Positions 36,309 through 46,529 of a DNA stretch of 64,000 bases are shown piece by piece. Positions within the stretch are counted from its first letter, which is position 1; every line of letters begins with the position of its first letter. Source of the DNA: an uncultured Prevotella sp. (GTDB lineage Bacteria > Bacteroidota > Bacteroidia > Bacteroidales > Bacteroidaceae); the NCBI GenBank assembly GCA_946548065.1, contig CAMNPM010000003.1, forward strand, positions 34,262 to 98,261. Reading direction: 5' to 3'. A program made the translations under genes and the position numbers. The notes under the pieces were generated by a model that worked only from the letters and a program-made list of their open reading frames with translations, did no database searches and had not been told where the DNA came from.

Positions 36309-37945
36309 TATTTAGCCTGCTCGAGGGCAAGTGTTTTAGTGGGCTGGTCGCACACCTCCGTGGGTCCCCAGTACTGGATAGGACCAGGATAAACGTATGC
36401 TGTCTCGCGAGCCCAGCGGTCACGCTCCTTGACAAATGCCTTGAAAGGAGCACCGTCCAGTTCAACGAGGGCCTTACGGATAACAGGCTTCATCTCGCCA
36501 TTACGCTTCTCCATGTTCATCATCATTGTGATGGGCACACCACCGGCAATCCACTGGTCTGCTGGAGCAGTCGTATTTTTCACGATAGCCATGTAACCAG
36601 TCTTACCATTGGCAATCAGCTGAGCTGCTGAGGTACCAAGCGCATAGCAGTAGTCTGCATCGTAGTTAGAGGGAGCAGCACAACGTCCCTCATAGCCGAA
36701 GAAGTGGTGCAGGGCAGAGAACTTGCCGACGTACTTGCCGACCTTCTTACGGCGTTCCAGTTTTTGGGCAACCATCGTAGAAAGCAGCTTCTCGGTCTCA
36801 ATGAGCGATACCTGCACGTTTCCGTGTGGGTCGCGGTCGAGAGCCAGCTGACGGGCCACATTGGTAGGCAGCGAGTTGAAGACCTCCAGATTGGTCTCTG
36901 ACAGGTGGCTCTTGGCAAAGTCAATAATCTCGCTACGACCCAGATTCTTAGCCTCTGGCTGAGCCAGCACATCGTTCAGCTGAGCAATGAGCTTCTTGAT
37001 GGCGGGAATGAACTCAATCAGACCCTCGGGGATGATGACGGTACCGAAGTTATTGCCATCGGCAGCACGCCGGCAAACCACGTCAGCGATGTAAGTCACG
37101 ATGTCGTCCAAGCTCTTCTTCTTAGCCTCCACTTCCTCGCTGATGAGACAGATATTAGGCTGAGTCTGCAGGGCACACTCCAGAGCGATGTGAGAAGCCG
37201 AACGTCCCATCACCTTAATAAAATGCCAATACTTGCGGGCAGAGTTGCAGTCGCGCTCGATATTGCCAATCAGCTCAGAGTAAGTCTTACAAGCAGTATC
37301 GAAGCCGAAAGAGGTCTCAATCTGCTCGTTCTTCAGGTCGCCATCAATGGTCTTGGGACAGCCAATAACCTGCACACCATAGTTCTTGGCAGCATAATAC
37401 TCAGCCAGCACACAGGCGTTGGTGTTCGAGTCGTCACCACCAATAATAACAATAGCCTTGATGTCGAGCTTGCGGATAATCTCAAGGCCCTTCTCGAACT
37501 GGTCGACCTTCTCGAGCTTGGTACGACCAGAGCCAATCATGTCGAAGCCACCAGTGTTACGATAATTGTCGATTATCTCGGGGGTCAGTTCCATGTAGTT
37601 ATGGTCTACCAAACCGCCAGGACCCAAGATGAAGCCATAGAGGCGATTTTCGGGATTGAGCTTCTTAATCTGGTCGAACAGTCCCGTAATCACGTTATGT
37701 CCGCCAGGAGCCTGTCCACCAGAGAGGATAATACCCACGTTCATTTTTGTGGTGTTGGCCTCAGTGGCGGGTTCGAACTCCACGATAGGCATACCATAGG
37801 TGTTGGGGAAGAGTTTCTTGATTTCTTCCTGATCGCCTACGCTCTGCGTGGCAGCACCTTCTTTCACTTTCACAGCCCCCTGAAGTGCCTTCGGCAACTT
37901 AGGCTGATAGGCAGCACGGGCAATTTGCAATGCACTTTTTTCCAT
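36308..37945 (-). CDS. pfp: Pyrophosphate-fructose 6-phosphate 1-phosphotransferase
   Basis: 545 residues, the long (clade II) form typical of Bacteroidetes and plants. [22 protein letters not shown] and [10 protein letters not shown] mark the PPi-dependent active site; the aspartate after GGD blocks ATP use. It catalyses reversible phosphorylation of fructose 6-phosphate in glycolysis. A promoter lies at 37989-38021, divergent from the small gene at 38133. Confidence 0.97.
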   Translation of the reverse strand: MEKSALQIARAAYQPKLPKALQGAVKVKEGAATQSVGDQEEIKKLFPNTYGMPIVEFEPATEANTTKMNVGIILSGGQAPGGHNVITGLFDQIKKLNPENRLYGFILGPGGLVDHNYMELTPEIIDNYRNTGGFDMIGSGRTKLEKVDQFEKGLEIIRKLDIKAIVIIGGDDSNTNACVLAEYYAAKNYGVQVIGCPKTIDGDLKNEQIETSFGFDTACKTYSELIGNIERDCNSARKYWHFIKVMGRSASHIALECALQTQPNICLISEEVEAKKKSLDDIVTYIADVVCRRAADGNNFGTVIIPEGLIEFIPAIKKLIAQLNDVLAQPEAKNLGRSEIIDFAKSHLSETNLEVFNSLPTNVARQLALDRDPHGNVQVSLIETEKLLSTMVAQKLERRKKVGKYVGKFSALHHFFGYEGRCAAPSNYDADYCYALGTSAAQLIANGKTGYMAIVKNTTAPADQWIAGGVPITMMMNMEKRNGEMKPVIRKALVELDGAPFKAFVKERDRWARETAYVYPGPIQYWGPTEVCDQPTKTLALEQAK

Positions 37946-37988
37946 TGTCTAAATACGTAATAAATTGGAATAATTGATTTTCGGAATG

Positions 37989-38021
37989 CAAAAATACGCT
38001 TTTTCTTTGAAAAAACACAAA
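37989..38021 (-). promoter_or_regulatory. Promoter of pfp
   Basis: On the minus strand TTTG (38018-38021), a 21-bp spacer and TATTTTTG (37989-37996), 43 bp upstream of the ATG. Confidence 0.65.
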
Positions 38022-38081
38022 GAAAAGATGCTTTTTAAGGTTTTTTTTTGTTGTAAGCTTGGTTTTATGGAAAAGATTTCG

Positions 38082-38089
38082 TATCTTTG
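38082..38089 (+). promoter_or_regulatory. -7 element of the operon starting at 38133
   Basis: TATCTTTG with CTTG 20 bp upstream; 43 bp before the ATG. Confidence 0.6.
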
Positions 38090-38132
38090 ACTGCGAGAAA
38101 CGATAGTTATTAATAAAAGAGATCAAAGATTT

Positions 38133-38396
38133 ATGGCAAACAAGAGACTATTAAAACGATCCATCACGCTATTCTGCGAGGAACTCTTCACGGAAAGCGT
38201 TGCTGCGTCTCTCTATGGTCACAATCATGACAATGTCGAGGCCATCCTCTTCAGCATCGTCAAGATGCAAGACGACTTTGTACGTCGCATCTCACATCCG
38301 GAGCCGGGAATGCCTGCAAGACTGTACTACAAAGACCTCAGAGAGAAATTTTCTGCTCAAGCCAGCGAACTTATTGACCAAATCAACAACCTTTAA
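38133..38396 (+). CDS. Small conserved cytoplasmic protein, function unknown
   Basis: 87 residues, all helical by composition, starting MANKRLLKRSITLFCEELFT. No signal peptide or membrane helix. It starts a set with the acyltransferase (6 bp later) and the amidase gene, so it may share transcription with envelope genes. I do not recognise a named domain. Confidence 0.85.
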   Translation: MANKRLLKRSITLFCEELFTESVAASLYGHNHDNVEAILFSIVKMQDDFVRRISHPEPGMPARLYYKDLREKFSAQASELIDQINNL

Positions 38397-38402
38397 AAAC
38401 TT

Positions 38403-38957
38403 ATGTTAAAAGAATTTTGTAACTGGTTACTCTACAAACGTATGGGGTGGACTGCCGAAGTAACTGAGGCGCACCCCAATAAGTTTATTATTTGTCTGGC
38501 ACCCCATACCAGCAACTGGGACTTCCTTATCGGACAACTATATAGCAAGGCACAAGGCATGAAAAGCAACTTCCTGATGAAGAAGGAATGGTTCTTCTGG
38601 CCTTTGGGACCTATCTTCCGCAAACTGGGCGGTATTCCCGTGTTCCGCGACAAGCACACCAGCATGACAGACAGTCTTGCCGAAGCAGCTAAAAAGTCAG
38701 ACTCCTTTATGCTTTGTATCACCCCAGAAGGCACGCGCTCGGCTACGGCAGAGTGGAAGAAAGGATTCTACTTTATTGCCCAGAAAGCTGGAATACCTAT
38801 ATTATTATATGGACTTGACTACGAGCGGAAGCTCATCAGCTGCACCAAGACCATTGTGCCTGACGGCAATGTGGAATCGCAGCTGCGCGAAATAAAACTC
38901 TATTTCAAGGATTTCAAGGGCAAGAAGCCCGAGAACTTCACGACTGGCGAACTATAA
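38403..38957 (+). CDS. 1-acylglycerol-3-phosphate acyltransferase family protein
   Basis: 184 residues. The HX4D-type motif appears as APHTSNWDF near 31-39, and the acceptor-site motif as TPEGTRS near 109-115. This short family of PlsC-like acyltransferases is common in Bacteroidetes. It probably acylates a lipid precursor at the inner membrane face; the exact acceptor cannot be told. The next gene starts 7 bp later. Confidence 0.87.
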   Translation: MLKEFCNWLLYKRMGWTAEVTEAHPNKFIICLAPHTSNWDFLIGQLYSKAQGMKSNFLMKKEWFFWPLGPIFRKLGGIPVFRDKHTSMTDSLAEAAKKSDSFMLCITPEGTRSATAEWKKGFYFIAQKAGIPILLYGLDYERKLISCTKTIVPDGNVESQLREIKLYFKDFKGKKPENFTTGEL

Positions 38958-38964
38958 TATAACA

Positions 38965-41550
38965 ATGCAAAAACTGGTATTACTTTTATTATCCCTCTTG
39001 TCTACAACGGCTGTGCTGTCCAGCGAGCGCGACACGCTGCGCTGGGGAGACATAGACTACGACGGTGCACCCTGGGTGAAGAACATCTCCGAGCCACTCA
39101 GAATCACCAATGGCCTGCAAGGCCGTCATCTCTCACTCTGGGCCAGTCACGGCCGTTTCTACGACCAGAAAAAAGGGATGTGGCGTTGGCAGCGCATCAA
39201 GTTGTTTGGCACCACAGAGGACCTGTTTACCCAAACCATCGTCGTACCCTACCTTATTCCCATGCTTGAGAATGCAGGTGCCGTCGTGTTCACCCCCCGT
39301 GAGCGCGACTGGCAGAAAGAGGAGATTATTGTAGACAACGACGGCTCCAAGCGGAACTACGTGGAGGTGACATCGAAAGAGAAATGGCAAACGACACCCT
39401 TGCCCGGTTTCATGCTCCACGAAGGATTCTACTCGGATGGCGAGAATCCATTCGAGGCAGGTTCTGCCCGCATGACCGCAACCACCAGTTCAAAATCACG
39501 CTTCTCACAGGCCACCTACCAACCCGACTTCAAAAAGGCTGGGCGCTATGCAGTATACGTAAGCTACCAAACGCTGCCCAACAGCGTAGACGATGCTCTT
39601 TACACCGTCTGGCATCGCGGTGAGCGCACGCAGTTCCACGTTAACCAGCAGATGGGCGGTTCGACATGGGTCTATCTGGGGACTTTCGACTTTGATGCCG
39701 GCTACAGCGAGTTCAACTGTGTCACCGTATCAAACAAAAGCGGCAAGAGCGGTGTGGTGACGACCGATGCCGTACGCTTCGGAGGCGGAATGGGCAACAT
39801 ACAGCGTTTCGGTATGGTAAGCGGTTTTCCCCGAGCCCTTGAGGGAGCCCGCTATTATGCCCAGTGGGCGGGTATGCCCTACAGTGTCTATAGCAGCAAA
39901 GCCGGACAAGACGACTATGGCGATGACATTAACGTTCGTTCGCTGACCACCAATCTACTGGGTGGAGGGTCGTGCTACATGCCCAATATAGAGGGCCGCA
40001 AGGTTCCCATCGAACTGTCGCTGGCCATCCATAGTGACGCAGGCTACCAAAAGGACGGCACCAGCATCTATGGTCCGCTGTCGATATGCACCACCAACTT
40101 TAACAATGGAAAGCTGGATGCCGGTATCTCGCGCCTGGCTTCCCTCAAACTGGCCGAAGCCCTGCTGAACAACGAGATTACTGACCTGAACTACCAATAT
40201 GGACATTGGGTTCGCCGCGACCTCTACGACCGCAACTACTCGGAGACCCGGCTGCCAGCAGTGCCCAGTGCCATTCTGGAGACCATGTCGCATCAGAGCT
40301 TTCCAGACATGCGCTATGGACAAGACCCCAGCTTCCGTTTCACCTTGGCGCGGTCTATCTACAAGACCCTGCTCCGATTCATCAGCGACCAGCATAAGAC
40401 CTCTTACGAGGTAACCCCTCTGGCTCCCGACAACTTCCGCATAGAATTCAGGCACGACAATAAAGCTCGCCTCAGCTGGGATGCTGTGCAAGACCCGCAG
40501 GAACCCACCTCGAAACCCACGGGATATATCCTCTATACAGCCATCGGGGAAGCCGACTTTGACAACGGGACCTATATCCGCTCAAAGAACACGCACGAGC
40601 TGGAGCTGGAACCTGGATTGCTCTATCATTTCAAGGTGGTGGCCTGCAACCGAGGAGGAAAGAGCTTCCCCACCGAGGTGCTGTCGGCACTCTACACCCC
40701 AAGAGCCAGCAAGACCATACTGATAGTCAACAACTTCCGACGCGTATCGTCGCCTGCCATTATTGAGAACGGACTGCAACAAGGGTTCGACCTGGACGAA
40801 GACCCCGGCATCACCTACGGCCCTACCTACGGATGGGTGGGCAGGCAAATCAATTTCGACCGCACACAGATGGGAATCGAAGATGGCGGTCTGGGCTACA
40901 GCAGCGACGAACTGGCAGGCATGCTCATTGCGGGCAACGACTACAACTACGTTATGACCCATGCCGAGGCCATCCAGAAAGCAGGACAGTACAACATCGT
41001 GAGCTGTACGAACAAAGCCATCGAGACAGGCAAGACACTCATGGACAACTACGATGCAGTAGACCTGGTGCTTGGTTTGGAGCGCAACGACGGACACAGT
41101 CTGACTCCCTATAAGACATTTACCCTGGCCATGCAGCAAATGTTGCAGAACTACATGAAGCGAGGTGGACACCTGTTGGTGAGTGGAGCCTATGTGGCGA
41201 GCGACATGCCCACCAATCAGGAGCAGCTATTTGTAAACCAAGTGCTGCACTGCCAGTATGGCGGGCGCAGTCAGGCTCCCACCAATCTGGTCAATGGTCT
41301 GGGGACTACACTCTATTACTACAAGAACCTGAACGAGGAGCACTATGCTGCCACCTCGACCGACATTCTACATCCCATCCGACCCGCCATCACCGCCATG
41401 CAATATGCCGACGGATATGGTGCAGCCACAGCCTATAAAGGAGCCGACGGCAATGTATTCGTCATGGGATTCCCCTTCGAATGTATCAAGACCAGCCAGA
41501 AGCGGGCTTCTATCATGCAAGGTATTTTAAACTATCTCATCAATAACTAA
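38965..41550 (+). CDS. Secreted N-acetylmuramoyl-L-alanine amidase-like protein with FN3 domain
   Basis: 861 residues. The signal peptide MQKLVLLLLSLLSTTAVLSS starts the protein. The N-terminal half carries an amidase_3-like fold split by a golvesin-like insert: ASHGRFYD near 50, GYQKDG after LAIHSDAG near 355-361, and AVPSAILETMSH near 430. The insert (about 150-280) has FKKAGRYAVYVSYQT and GTFDFDAGYSEFNCVTVSN. An FN3 domain (about 490-580) and a C-terminal flavodoxin-like or Rossmann-type domain (about 585-860) follow. Such proteins are often annotated as xanthan lyase in databases; peptidoglycan hydrolysis is more likely from the motifs. Confidence 0.8.
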   Translation: MQKLVLLLLSLLSTTAVLSSERDTLRWGDIDYDGAPWVKNISEPLRITNGLQGRHLSLWASHGRFYDQKKGMWRWQRIKLFGTTEDLFTQTIVVPYLIPMLENAGAVVFTPRERDWQKEEIIVDNDGSKRNYVEVTSKEKWQTTPLPGFMLHEGFYSDGENPFEAGSARMTATTSSKSRFSQATYQPDFKKAGRYAVYVSYQTLPNSVDDALYTVWHRGERTQFHVNQQMGGSTWVYLGTFDFDAGYSEFNCVTVSNKSGKSGVVTTDAVRFGGGMGNIQRFGMVSGFPRALEGARYYAQWAGMPYSVYSSKAGQDDYGDDINVRSLTTNLLGGGSCYMPNIEGRKVPIELSLAIHSDAGYQKDGTSIYGPLSICTTNFNNGKLDAGISRLASLKLAEALLNNEITDLNYQYGHWVRRDLYDRNYSETRLPAVPSAILETMSHQSFPDMRYGQDPSFRFTLARSIYKTLLRFISDQHKTSYEVTPLAPDNFRIEFRHDNKARLSWDAVQDPQEPTSKPTGYILYTAIGEADFDNGTYIRSKNTHELELEPGLLYHFKVVACNRGGKSFPTEVLSALYTPRASKTILIVNNFRRVSSPAIIENGLQQGFDLDEDPGITYGPTYGWVGRQINFDRTQMGIEDGGLGYSSDELAGMLIAGNDYNYVMTHAEAIQKAGQYNIVSCTNKAIETGKTLMDNYDAVDLVLGLERNDGHSLTPYKTFTLAMQQMLQNYMKRGGHLLVSGAYVASDMPTNQEQLFVNQVLHCQYGGRSQAPTNLVNGLGTTLYYYKNLNEEHYAATSTDILHPIRPAITAMQYADGYGAATAYKGADGNVFVMGFPFECIKTSQKRASIMQGILNYLINN

Positions 41551-41563
41551 AAAAAGAACTATT

Positions 41564-41911
41564 ATGTACAAAATTCAAACCAATTCCAGCGGCACTCGCA
41601 GCATTGAAATCTCAGACGAACACCTTCAGACAATCGAAGAGTACCAGCTGTTTCGCGACCTCATTGACTCCAACGGCTATGTAGACGAGGAAGTGCTGAA
41701 CAAACTCAAACTAAACATCCGCTCCATGCTGGAGTCTGATGCCGGCAAGGACAAACGCCTGCTCGATCTATGCCTCGACGTCATCTATCATCCCAACATG
41801 AAAGCCTTTGGACTTCAGCAGTTGGTGATCCTCTTTATTAATTGGAAGAATAAAGGCAACGCAAATCTGGGCATGACCACGCGGGCCTTCCAAGGAACTC
41901 CATTTAATTAG
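41564..41911 (+). CDS. Small conserved protein, function unknown
   Basis: 115 residues, starting MYKIQTNSSGTRSIEISDEH; acidic and helical in the middle (LFRDLIDSNGYVDEEVLNKL). No signal peptide or membrane helix. Its stop codon directly abuts the TTG that could start the YgiQ gene, 13 bp after the amidase gene. I do not recognise the family. Confidence 0.8.
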   Translation: MYKIQTNSSGTRSIEISDEHLQTIEEYQLFRDLIDSNGYVDEEVLNKLKLNIRSMLESDAGKDKRLLDLCLDVIYHPNMKAFGLQQLVILFINWKNKGNANLGMTTRAFQGTPFN

Positions 41912-43690
41912 TTGAGAGTTGGCGTGGAGTATAAACTGACAGATTTTCTTCCTACAACGAAGAAGGAACTGGAGCTGCGAGGCTGGGAGGAGGTGGATAT
42001 CATCCTCTTCTCAGCAGATGCATATGTAGACCATCCCTCATTTGGAGCAGCCGTCATAGGGCGCACACTGGAGGCCGCAGGCTATCGGGTTGCGATAGTC
42101 CCACAGCCCGACTGGCATGGAGACTATCGCGACTTCAGAAAACTGGGGCGTCCACGTCTGTTCTTTGGAATAGCCCCCGGGTGCATGGACTCGATGGTCA
42201 ACAAGTACACCGCAGCCCGCCGACTTCGCTCTGAGGATGCCTATAGTCCTGACGGACGTCACGACCTGCGACCAGAATATCCCACCATCGTCTACTCTCG
42301 GATACTTAGGGAGCTCTATCCTGATGTTCCCATCATACTGGGAGGCATTGAGGCCTCGCTACGAAGGCTCACCCACTACGACTACTGGCAGGACCGCCTG
42401 CGCCCCTGCATCCTCAGTGATGCCCCTGCCGACCTCATCATCTATGGCATGGGCGAAAAACCTATCCTTGAGTTGGCCCGTCAAATAGCTGACGGCATTC
42501 CCGTCGGCGAAATCCGGGATATTCCGCAGACAGTGTATATGACTTCGCGCTACAAGCCGTCTGACAATGACATCGTACTGCACAGCCATGAACAGTGCCT
42601 GCGTGACAAACGTGCGCAAGCCGAGAACTTCCGCCACATCGAGGAACAGTCGAACATGATGCATGCTCAACGCCTGGTACAACAGGTGGGAGCGCGCTAT
42701 GTCGTCGTCAACCCTCCCTACCCGCCTATGACCACCCAGGAGCTCGACGCCAGCTACGACCTGCCTTATACGCGCGTACCTCATATTAAATATAAAGGAA
42801 AGCGCATCCCCGCCTACGAGATGATACGCCACTCGGTCAACATCCATCGCGGGTGCTTCGGCGGCTGTGCCTTCTGCACCATTTCAGCCCATCAGGGGAA
42901 GTTCATCACCTGCCGCTCCAAGGAGAGCATCCTGCGCGAGGTGCGCCAGGTGGTACAGATGGACGACTTCAAAGGCTACATCAGCGACCTCGGAGGTCCC
43001 TCGGCAAATATGTACGGCATGCACGGCCGTAACATCAACGCTTGCGAACGATGCAAGCGTCCCAGCTGCATCCATCCGCAGATATGCCCCAACCTTGACA
43101 CAGACCACAGCAGGCTGCTCGACATCTACCACGCGGTGGATGCCATCCCGGAAGTAAAGAAGAGCTTCATCGGCAGCGGAGTGCGCTACGACCTGCTGCT
43201 CTATCACAGTAAGGACAGCGCATCCAACAAGGCTGCTCATGACTATACCCGCGAACTCATCACCCGTCATGTCAGCGGAAGGCTGAAGGTGGCTCCAGAA
43301 CATACCAGCGACCGTGTGCTCTACTTGATGCGCAAGCCCTCGTTCCAGCAGTTCTACGAGTTCAAGCGCCACTTCGACCGCATTTGCCGGGAGGAAGGGC
43401 TCAAACAGCAACTTATCCCATATTTTATCAGCAGCCACCCAGGATGCACCGAGGCCGACATGGCCGAGCTGGCCGCACTGACCCGCAAAATGGGCTATAA
43501 ACTCGAACAGGTACAAGACTTCACCCCTACACCCATGACTGTCTCTACCGAGATGTTCTATACTGGCTACCATCCATATACGCTGGAACCCGTATTCAGT
43601 GCACACACCCCTGAGGAGAAACAGGCCCAACGACAGTATTTCTTCTGGTATAAAGAGACTCCCAAAAGGAAGCAATGGAAAAGAAAATAA
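41912..43690 (+). CDS. YgiQ family radical SAM protein
   Basis: Up to 592 residues. No ATG is near: the frame opens with TTG at 41912, and GTG at 41924 gives MEYKLTDFLPTTKKELELRG, which fits the family start better. The N-terminal domain (about 10-290) has ADAYVDHPSFGAAVIGR and LGGIEASLRR; the radical SAM motif CFGGCAFC is near residues 315-322, followed by the C-terminal YgiQ domain with further cysteines (CERCKRPSC...C). The family is conserved but its substrate is unknown. Confidence 0.92.
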   Translation: MRVGVEYKLTDFLPTTKKELELRGWEEVDIILFSADAYVDHPSFGAAVIGRTLEAAGYRVAIVPQPDWHGDYRDFRKLGRPRLFFGIAPGCMDSMVNKYTAARRLRSEDAYSPDGRHDLRPEYPTIVYSRILRELYPDVPIILGGIEASLRRLTHYDYWQDRLRPCILSDAPADLIIYGMGEKPILELARQIADGIPVGEIRDIPQTVYMTSRYKPSDNDIVLHSHEQCLRDKRAQAENFRHIEEQSNMMHAQRLVQQVGARYVVVNPPYPPMTTQELDASYDLPYTRVPHIKYKGKRIPAYEMIRHSVNIHRGCFGGCAFCTISAHQGKFITCRSKESILREVRQVVQMDDFKGYISDLGGPSANMYGMHGRNINACERCKRPSCIHPQICPNLDTDHSRLLDIYHAVDAIPEVKKSFIGSGVRYDLLLYHSKDSASNKAAHDYTRELITRHVSGRLKVAPEHTSDRVLYLMRKPSFQQFYEFKRHFDRICREEGLKQQLIPYFISSHPGCTEADMAELAALTRKMGYKLEQVQDFTPTPMTVSTEMFYTGYHPYTLEPVFSAHTPEEKQAQRQYFFWYKETPKRKQWKRK

Positions 43691-43698
43691 GAAGACTA

Positions 43699-43730
43699 TT
43701 TGGCCAGCCCGTTTTTTTTTCCTACTTTTG
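43699..43730 (+). promoter_or_regulatory. Promoter of the Xaa-Pro aminopeptidase gene
   Basis: TTTG (43699-43702), a 20-bp spacer and TACTTTTG (43723-43730); the ATG is 42 bp downstream. Confidence 0.8.
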
Positions 43731-43772
43731 CAGCACAATTAAGACTACTCACGATTTTTAAACAATAACAGT

Positions 43773-45158
43773 ATGTTCGACAAACAAACCTATATCCGCA
43801 GAAGAGCCGAACTGAAAAAGCTCGTAGGACAGGGGATGGTGATACTTTTTGGCAACAACGAGGCCCCATACAACTACCCTTCCAACACGTACGCTCCGAT
43901 GCGCCAAGACTCTACATTTCTATACTATTTCGGACTGCACCGCGACGGGCTCATAGGCATCATCGACATCGACAACGATGAAGAATGGCTATTGGGCGAC
44001 GACATTGAAGTTGAGGATATTGTGTGGATGGGCTTTACGCCATCGGTAAGCGACCTGGCTGCCGAGGTTGGCATACAAAAGACAGCCCCACTCTCACAGC
44101 TCAGTAAAATAGTAAGGAGTAACCCACTGCACTTCCTGCCCCCCTACCGGCATGACACGAAGATACAGCTGATGGACCTGACAGGCATCCACCCTTCGAA
44201 GCAGAAAGAGAAAGCATCGCTCCCTCTAATCCAGGCAGTGGTGAAGATGCGCTCCACAAAGGAGGCGCAAGAGATTGCTGCCATCGAGCGGGCTTGCGAT
44301 GTTGGCTACGCCATGCACACGACAGCCCAGCTACTGATAAAGCCTGGAGTGACCGAACGCTTCGTTGGCGGACAGGTCGACGGCATTGCCCGTTCGCTCT
44401 CCAGCGGTGTCAGCTTTGCCACCATTTTCTCGCAACATGGCGAGATTATGCACGGAGCCCCTTCGACCGCAAAGTTGGAAGCTGGCCGACTGGCTCTTTG
44501 CGACGCAGGCTGCGAACTGGACGACTATTGTTCAGACCATACCCGCACGATGCCTGTCACGGGCAAGTTCACACAGCGGCAGCTGGAGATTTATTCCATT
44601 GTCGAGGCTTGTCATGACTATGTGTTGGAATTAGCCAAACCCGGAATCAAATACATGGATGTACACTTTGCAGTTTGCCGCATGATGACCGAACGGCTGA
44701 AGGAACTGGGACTGATGCGGGGCGATACTGACGAAGCCGTCCGCGCAGGAGCCCATGCCATGTTCCTGCCTCATGGACTTGGACACATGATGGGAATGGA
44801 CGTTCACGACATGGAGGGACTGGGACAGATTTATGTCGGTTTCGATGACGAGACCCGTCCCAATCTGGAACAGTTTGGCACCAACTGCCTGCGCATGGGC
44901 CGTCGGTTGCAGGAGGGCTTTGTTATCACTGATGAGCCGGGCATCTATTTCATTCCCGCCCTCATTGACGAGTGGAAGGGCTCAGGACACTGCAAGGAGT
45001 TCCTCAATTTCGACAAGCTCGAGACCTACAAGGACTTCGGGGGCATACGTATCGAGGACGACGTGCTCATCACCAGCAACGGTTGCCGCTTCCTGGGAAG
45101 CAAACGCATACCTTACCACCCAACAGAACTGGAAGAATTCATGAATAAAAATCAATAA
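43773..45158 (+). CDS. Xaa-Pro aminopeptidase (M24B)
   Basis: 461 residues. The N-terminal creatinase-like domain (about 1-170) is followed by a pita-bread catalytic domain with metal ligands in LCDAGCELDDYCSDHTR, LPHGLGHMMGMDVHD, ITDEPGIYF and GIRIEDDVLI. No signal peptide, so cytoplasmic. It removes N-terminal residues before proline. The C1 peptidase gene follows by 10 bp, giving a two-gene peptide-degradation unit. Confidence 0.95.
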   Translation: MFDKQTYIRRRAELKKLVGQGMVILFGNNEAPYNYPSNTYAPMRQDSTFLYYFGLHRDGLIGIIDIDNDEEWLLGDDIEVEDIVWMGFTPSVSDLAAEVGIQKTAPLSQLSKIVRSNPLHFLPPYRHDTKIQLMDLTGIHPSKQKEKASLPLIQAVVKMRSTKEAQEIAAIERACDVGYAMHTTAQLLIKPGVTERFVGGQVDGIARSLSSGVSFATIFSQHGEIMHGAPSTAKLEAGRLALCDAGCELDDYCSDHTRTMPVTGKFTQRQLEIYSIVEACHDYVLELAKPGIKYMDVHFAVCRMMTERLKELGLMRGDTDEAVRAGAHAMFLPHGLGHMMGMDVHDMEGLGQIYVGFDDETRPNLEQFGTNCLRMGRRLQEGFVITDEPGIYFIPALIDEWKGSGHCKEFLNFDKLETYKDFGGIRIEDDVLITSNGCRFLGSKRIPYHPTELEEFMNKNQ

Positions 45159-45168
45159 ACACCAACGT

Positions 45169-46386
45169 ATGAAGAAATTAATGACAATCGCACTGTTGGC
45201 TCTTTTAGCCACCGGTACCCAGGCTCAGGAAAAGTCTGACAAGACGATAGCGAGTACCAATCGTCAGAACAAGCCCGTCTTTACGGTCGTCAAGGAGAAC
45301 CCCATCACCAGCATCAAGGACCAAAACCGCTCTGGCACGTGCTGGGACTACTCTACCCTCTCCTATTTCGAAGCCGAAATACTGAAGAAGACAGGTAAGA
45401 CCTACGACCTCTGCGAGAGCTTTGTAGCCAACAAGACTTATATGGACCGTGCCATCCAGGTGGTTCGCCTGCATGGCGACTGCCAGTTTGCCCAGGGCGG
45501 ATCTGCCTACGACGTGCATTATGCACTGCAGCACTACGGCATCTGTCCCGAGGAGGCAATGCCCTTCCCCGGCTCACTCTATGGCGACTCACTGAACAAC
45601 TTCAACGAGTTCTTCTCCCTGTTGGAGCCCTATGTGGAGGCTGTAGCCAAGAATAAAGCCCAGAAGCTGTCGCCACAGTGGAAGGTTGGACTACAGGGGA
45701 TTCTGGATGCATATCTGGGCAAGTGTCCCGAGACATTCACCTACGAAGGCAAGACCTATACCCCACAGTCGTTTGCTGCTTCGCTGGGACTCGACTGGAA
45801 CGACTATGTCAGCATCACCAGCTATACACACCATCCCTTCTACACCGCTTTCCCCGTAGAGGTACAGGACAACTGGCGCAATCCGCTGTCGTACAACGTG
45901 CCTATGGACGAGATGATGCAGATTATCGACAATGCCATCATGCAAGGCTATACCGTAGCGTGGGGCGGAGACGTGAGCGAGGACGGCTTTACCCGCCAGG
46001 GACTGGCCTATGCCATCGACACCAAGAAAGCAGAGAGCCTGCAGGGCAGCGACATGGCCCGCTGGCTGAAGATGACACCCGCCAAGAAGCGCAGCATCAT
46101 CGACTCACTGGGATGCACCGTACCCGAAATCGTTCCAACGCAGGAAATGCGCCAGCAGCGTTATGACAATTGGGAACTGACCGATGATCACGGCATGCTC
46201 ATCTACGGCATCGCCAAGGACCAGAACGGGAAAGAGTACTACATGGTGAAGAACTCGTGGGGCGAGAGCGGCGAATACAAGGGCATCTGGTATATGACCA
46301 AGACCTTCATCGCAGCCAACACGATGGACTATACCGTCAACAAGAACGCTATTCCCAAGAACATCCGCAAGAAACTGGGGCTCTGA
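45169..46386 (+). CDS. Secreted C1 family aminopeptidase (bleomycin hydrolase-like)
   Basis: 405 residues. A signal peptide (MKKLMTIALLALLATGTQAQ) is followed by a papain-fold peptidase with oxyanion Q and catalytic C in DQNRSGTCWDYST, the catalytic H in TDDHGMLIYG and N in MVKNSWGE. The insertions match the PepC/bleomycin hydrolase subfamily. The signal peptide places it outside the cytoplasm, unlike classical PepC. A large hairpin follows. Confidence 0.92.
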   Translation: MKKLMTIALLALLATGTQAQEKSDKTIASTNRQNKPVFTVVKENPITSIKDQNRSGTCWDYSTLSYFEAEILKKTGKTYDLCESFVANKTYMDRAIQVVRLHGDCQFAQGGSAYDVHYALQHYGICPEEAMPFPGSLYGDSLNNFNEFFSLLEPYVEAVAKNKAQKLSPQWKVGLQGILDAYLGKCPETFTYEGKTYTPQSFAASLGLDWNDYVSITSYTHHPFYTAFPVEVQDNWRNPLSYNVPMDEMMQIIDNAIMQGYTVAWGGDVSEDGFTRQGLAYAIDTKKAESLQGSDMARWLKMTPAKKRSIIDSLGCTVPEIVPTQEMRQQRYDNWELTDDHGMLIYGIAKDQNGKEYYMVKNSWGESGEYKGIWYMTKTFIAANTMDYTVNKNAIPKNIRKKLGL

Positions 46387-46397
46387 AAACCGACACT

Positions 46398-46463
46398 TTT
46401 TTCGAGTGTACTCAAAATATATTTCCCGTGCAGGTGAAATATATTTTGAGTACACTCGAAAAA
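46398..46463. terminator. Perfect 28-bp inverted repeat, probable bidirectional terminator
   Basis: The left arm (46398-46425, starting TTTTTCGAGTGTACTC) and right arm (46436-46463) are exact complements with a 10-nt loop. It lies 12 bp past the peptidase stop and 67 bp before the RraA-like gene. The stem ends in T5/A5, so it could end transcripts from either side. Confidence 0.7.
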
Positions 46464-46529
46464 CAACTCACTCACCTGCTACTTAAAATAGCACTATCTA
46501 CTATCTACTAACCTACAAAGTAACAACGT

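Noticed and set aside
36905..37960. 351-codon plus-strand open frame opposite pfp
   Set aside because: pfp is unmistakable on the minus strand and the antisense translation shows no domain.
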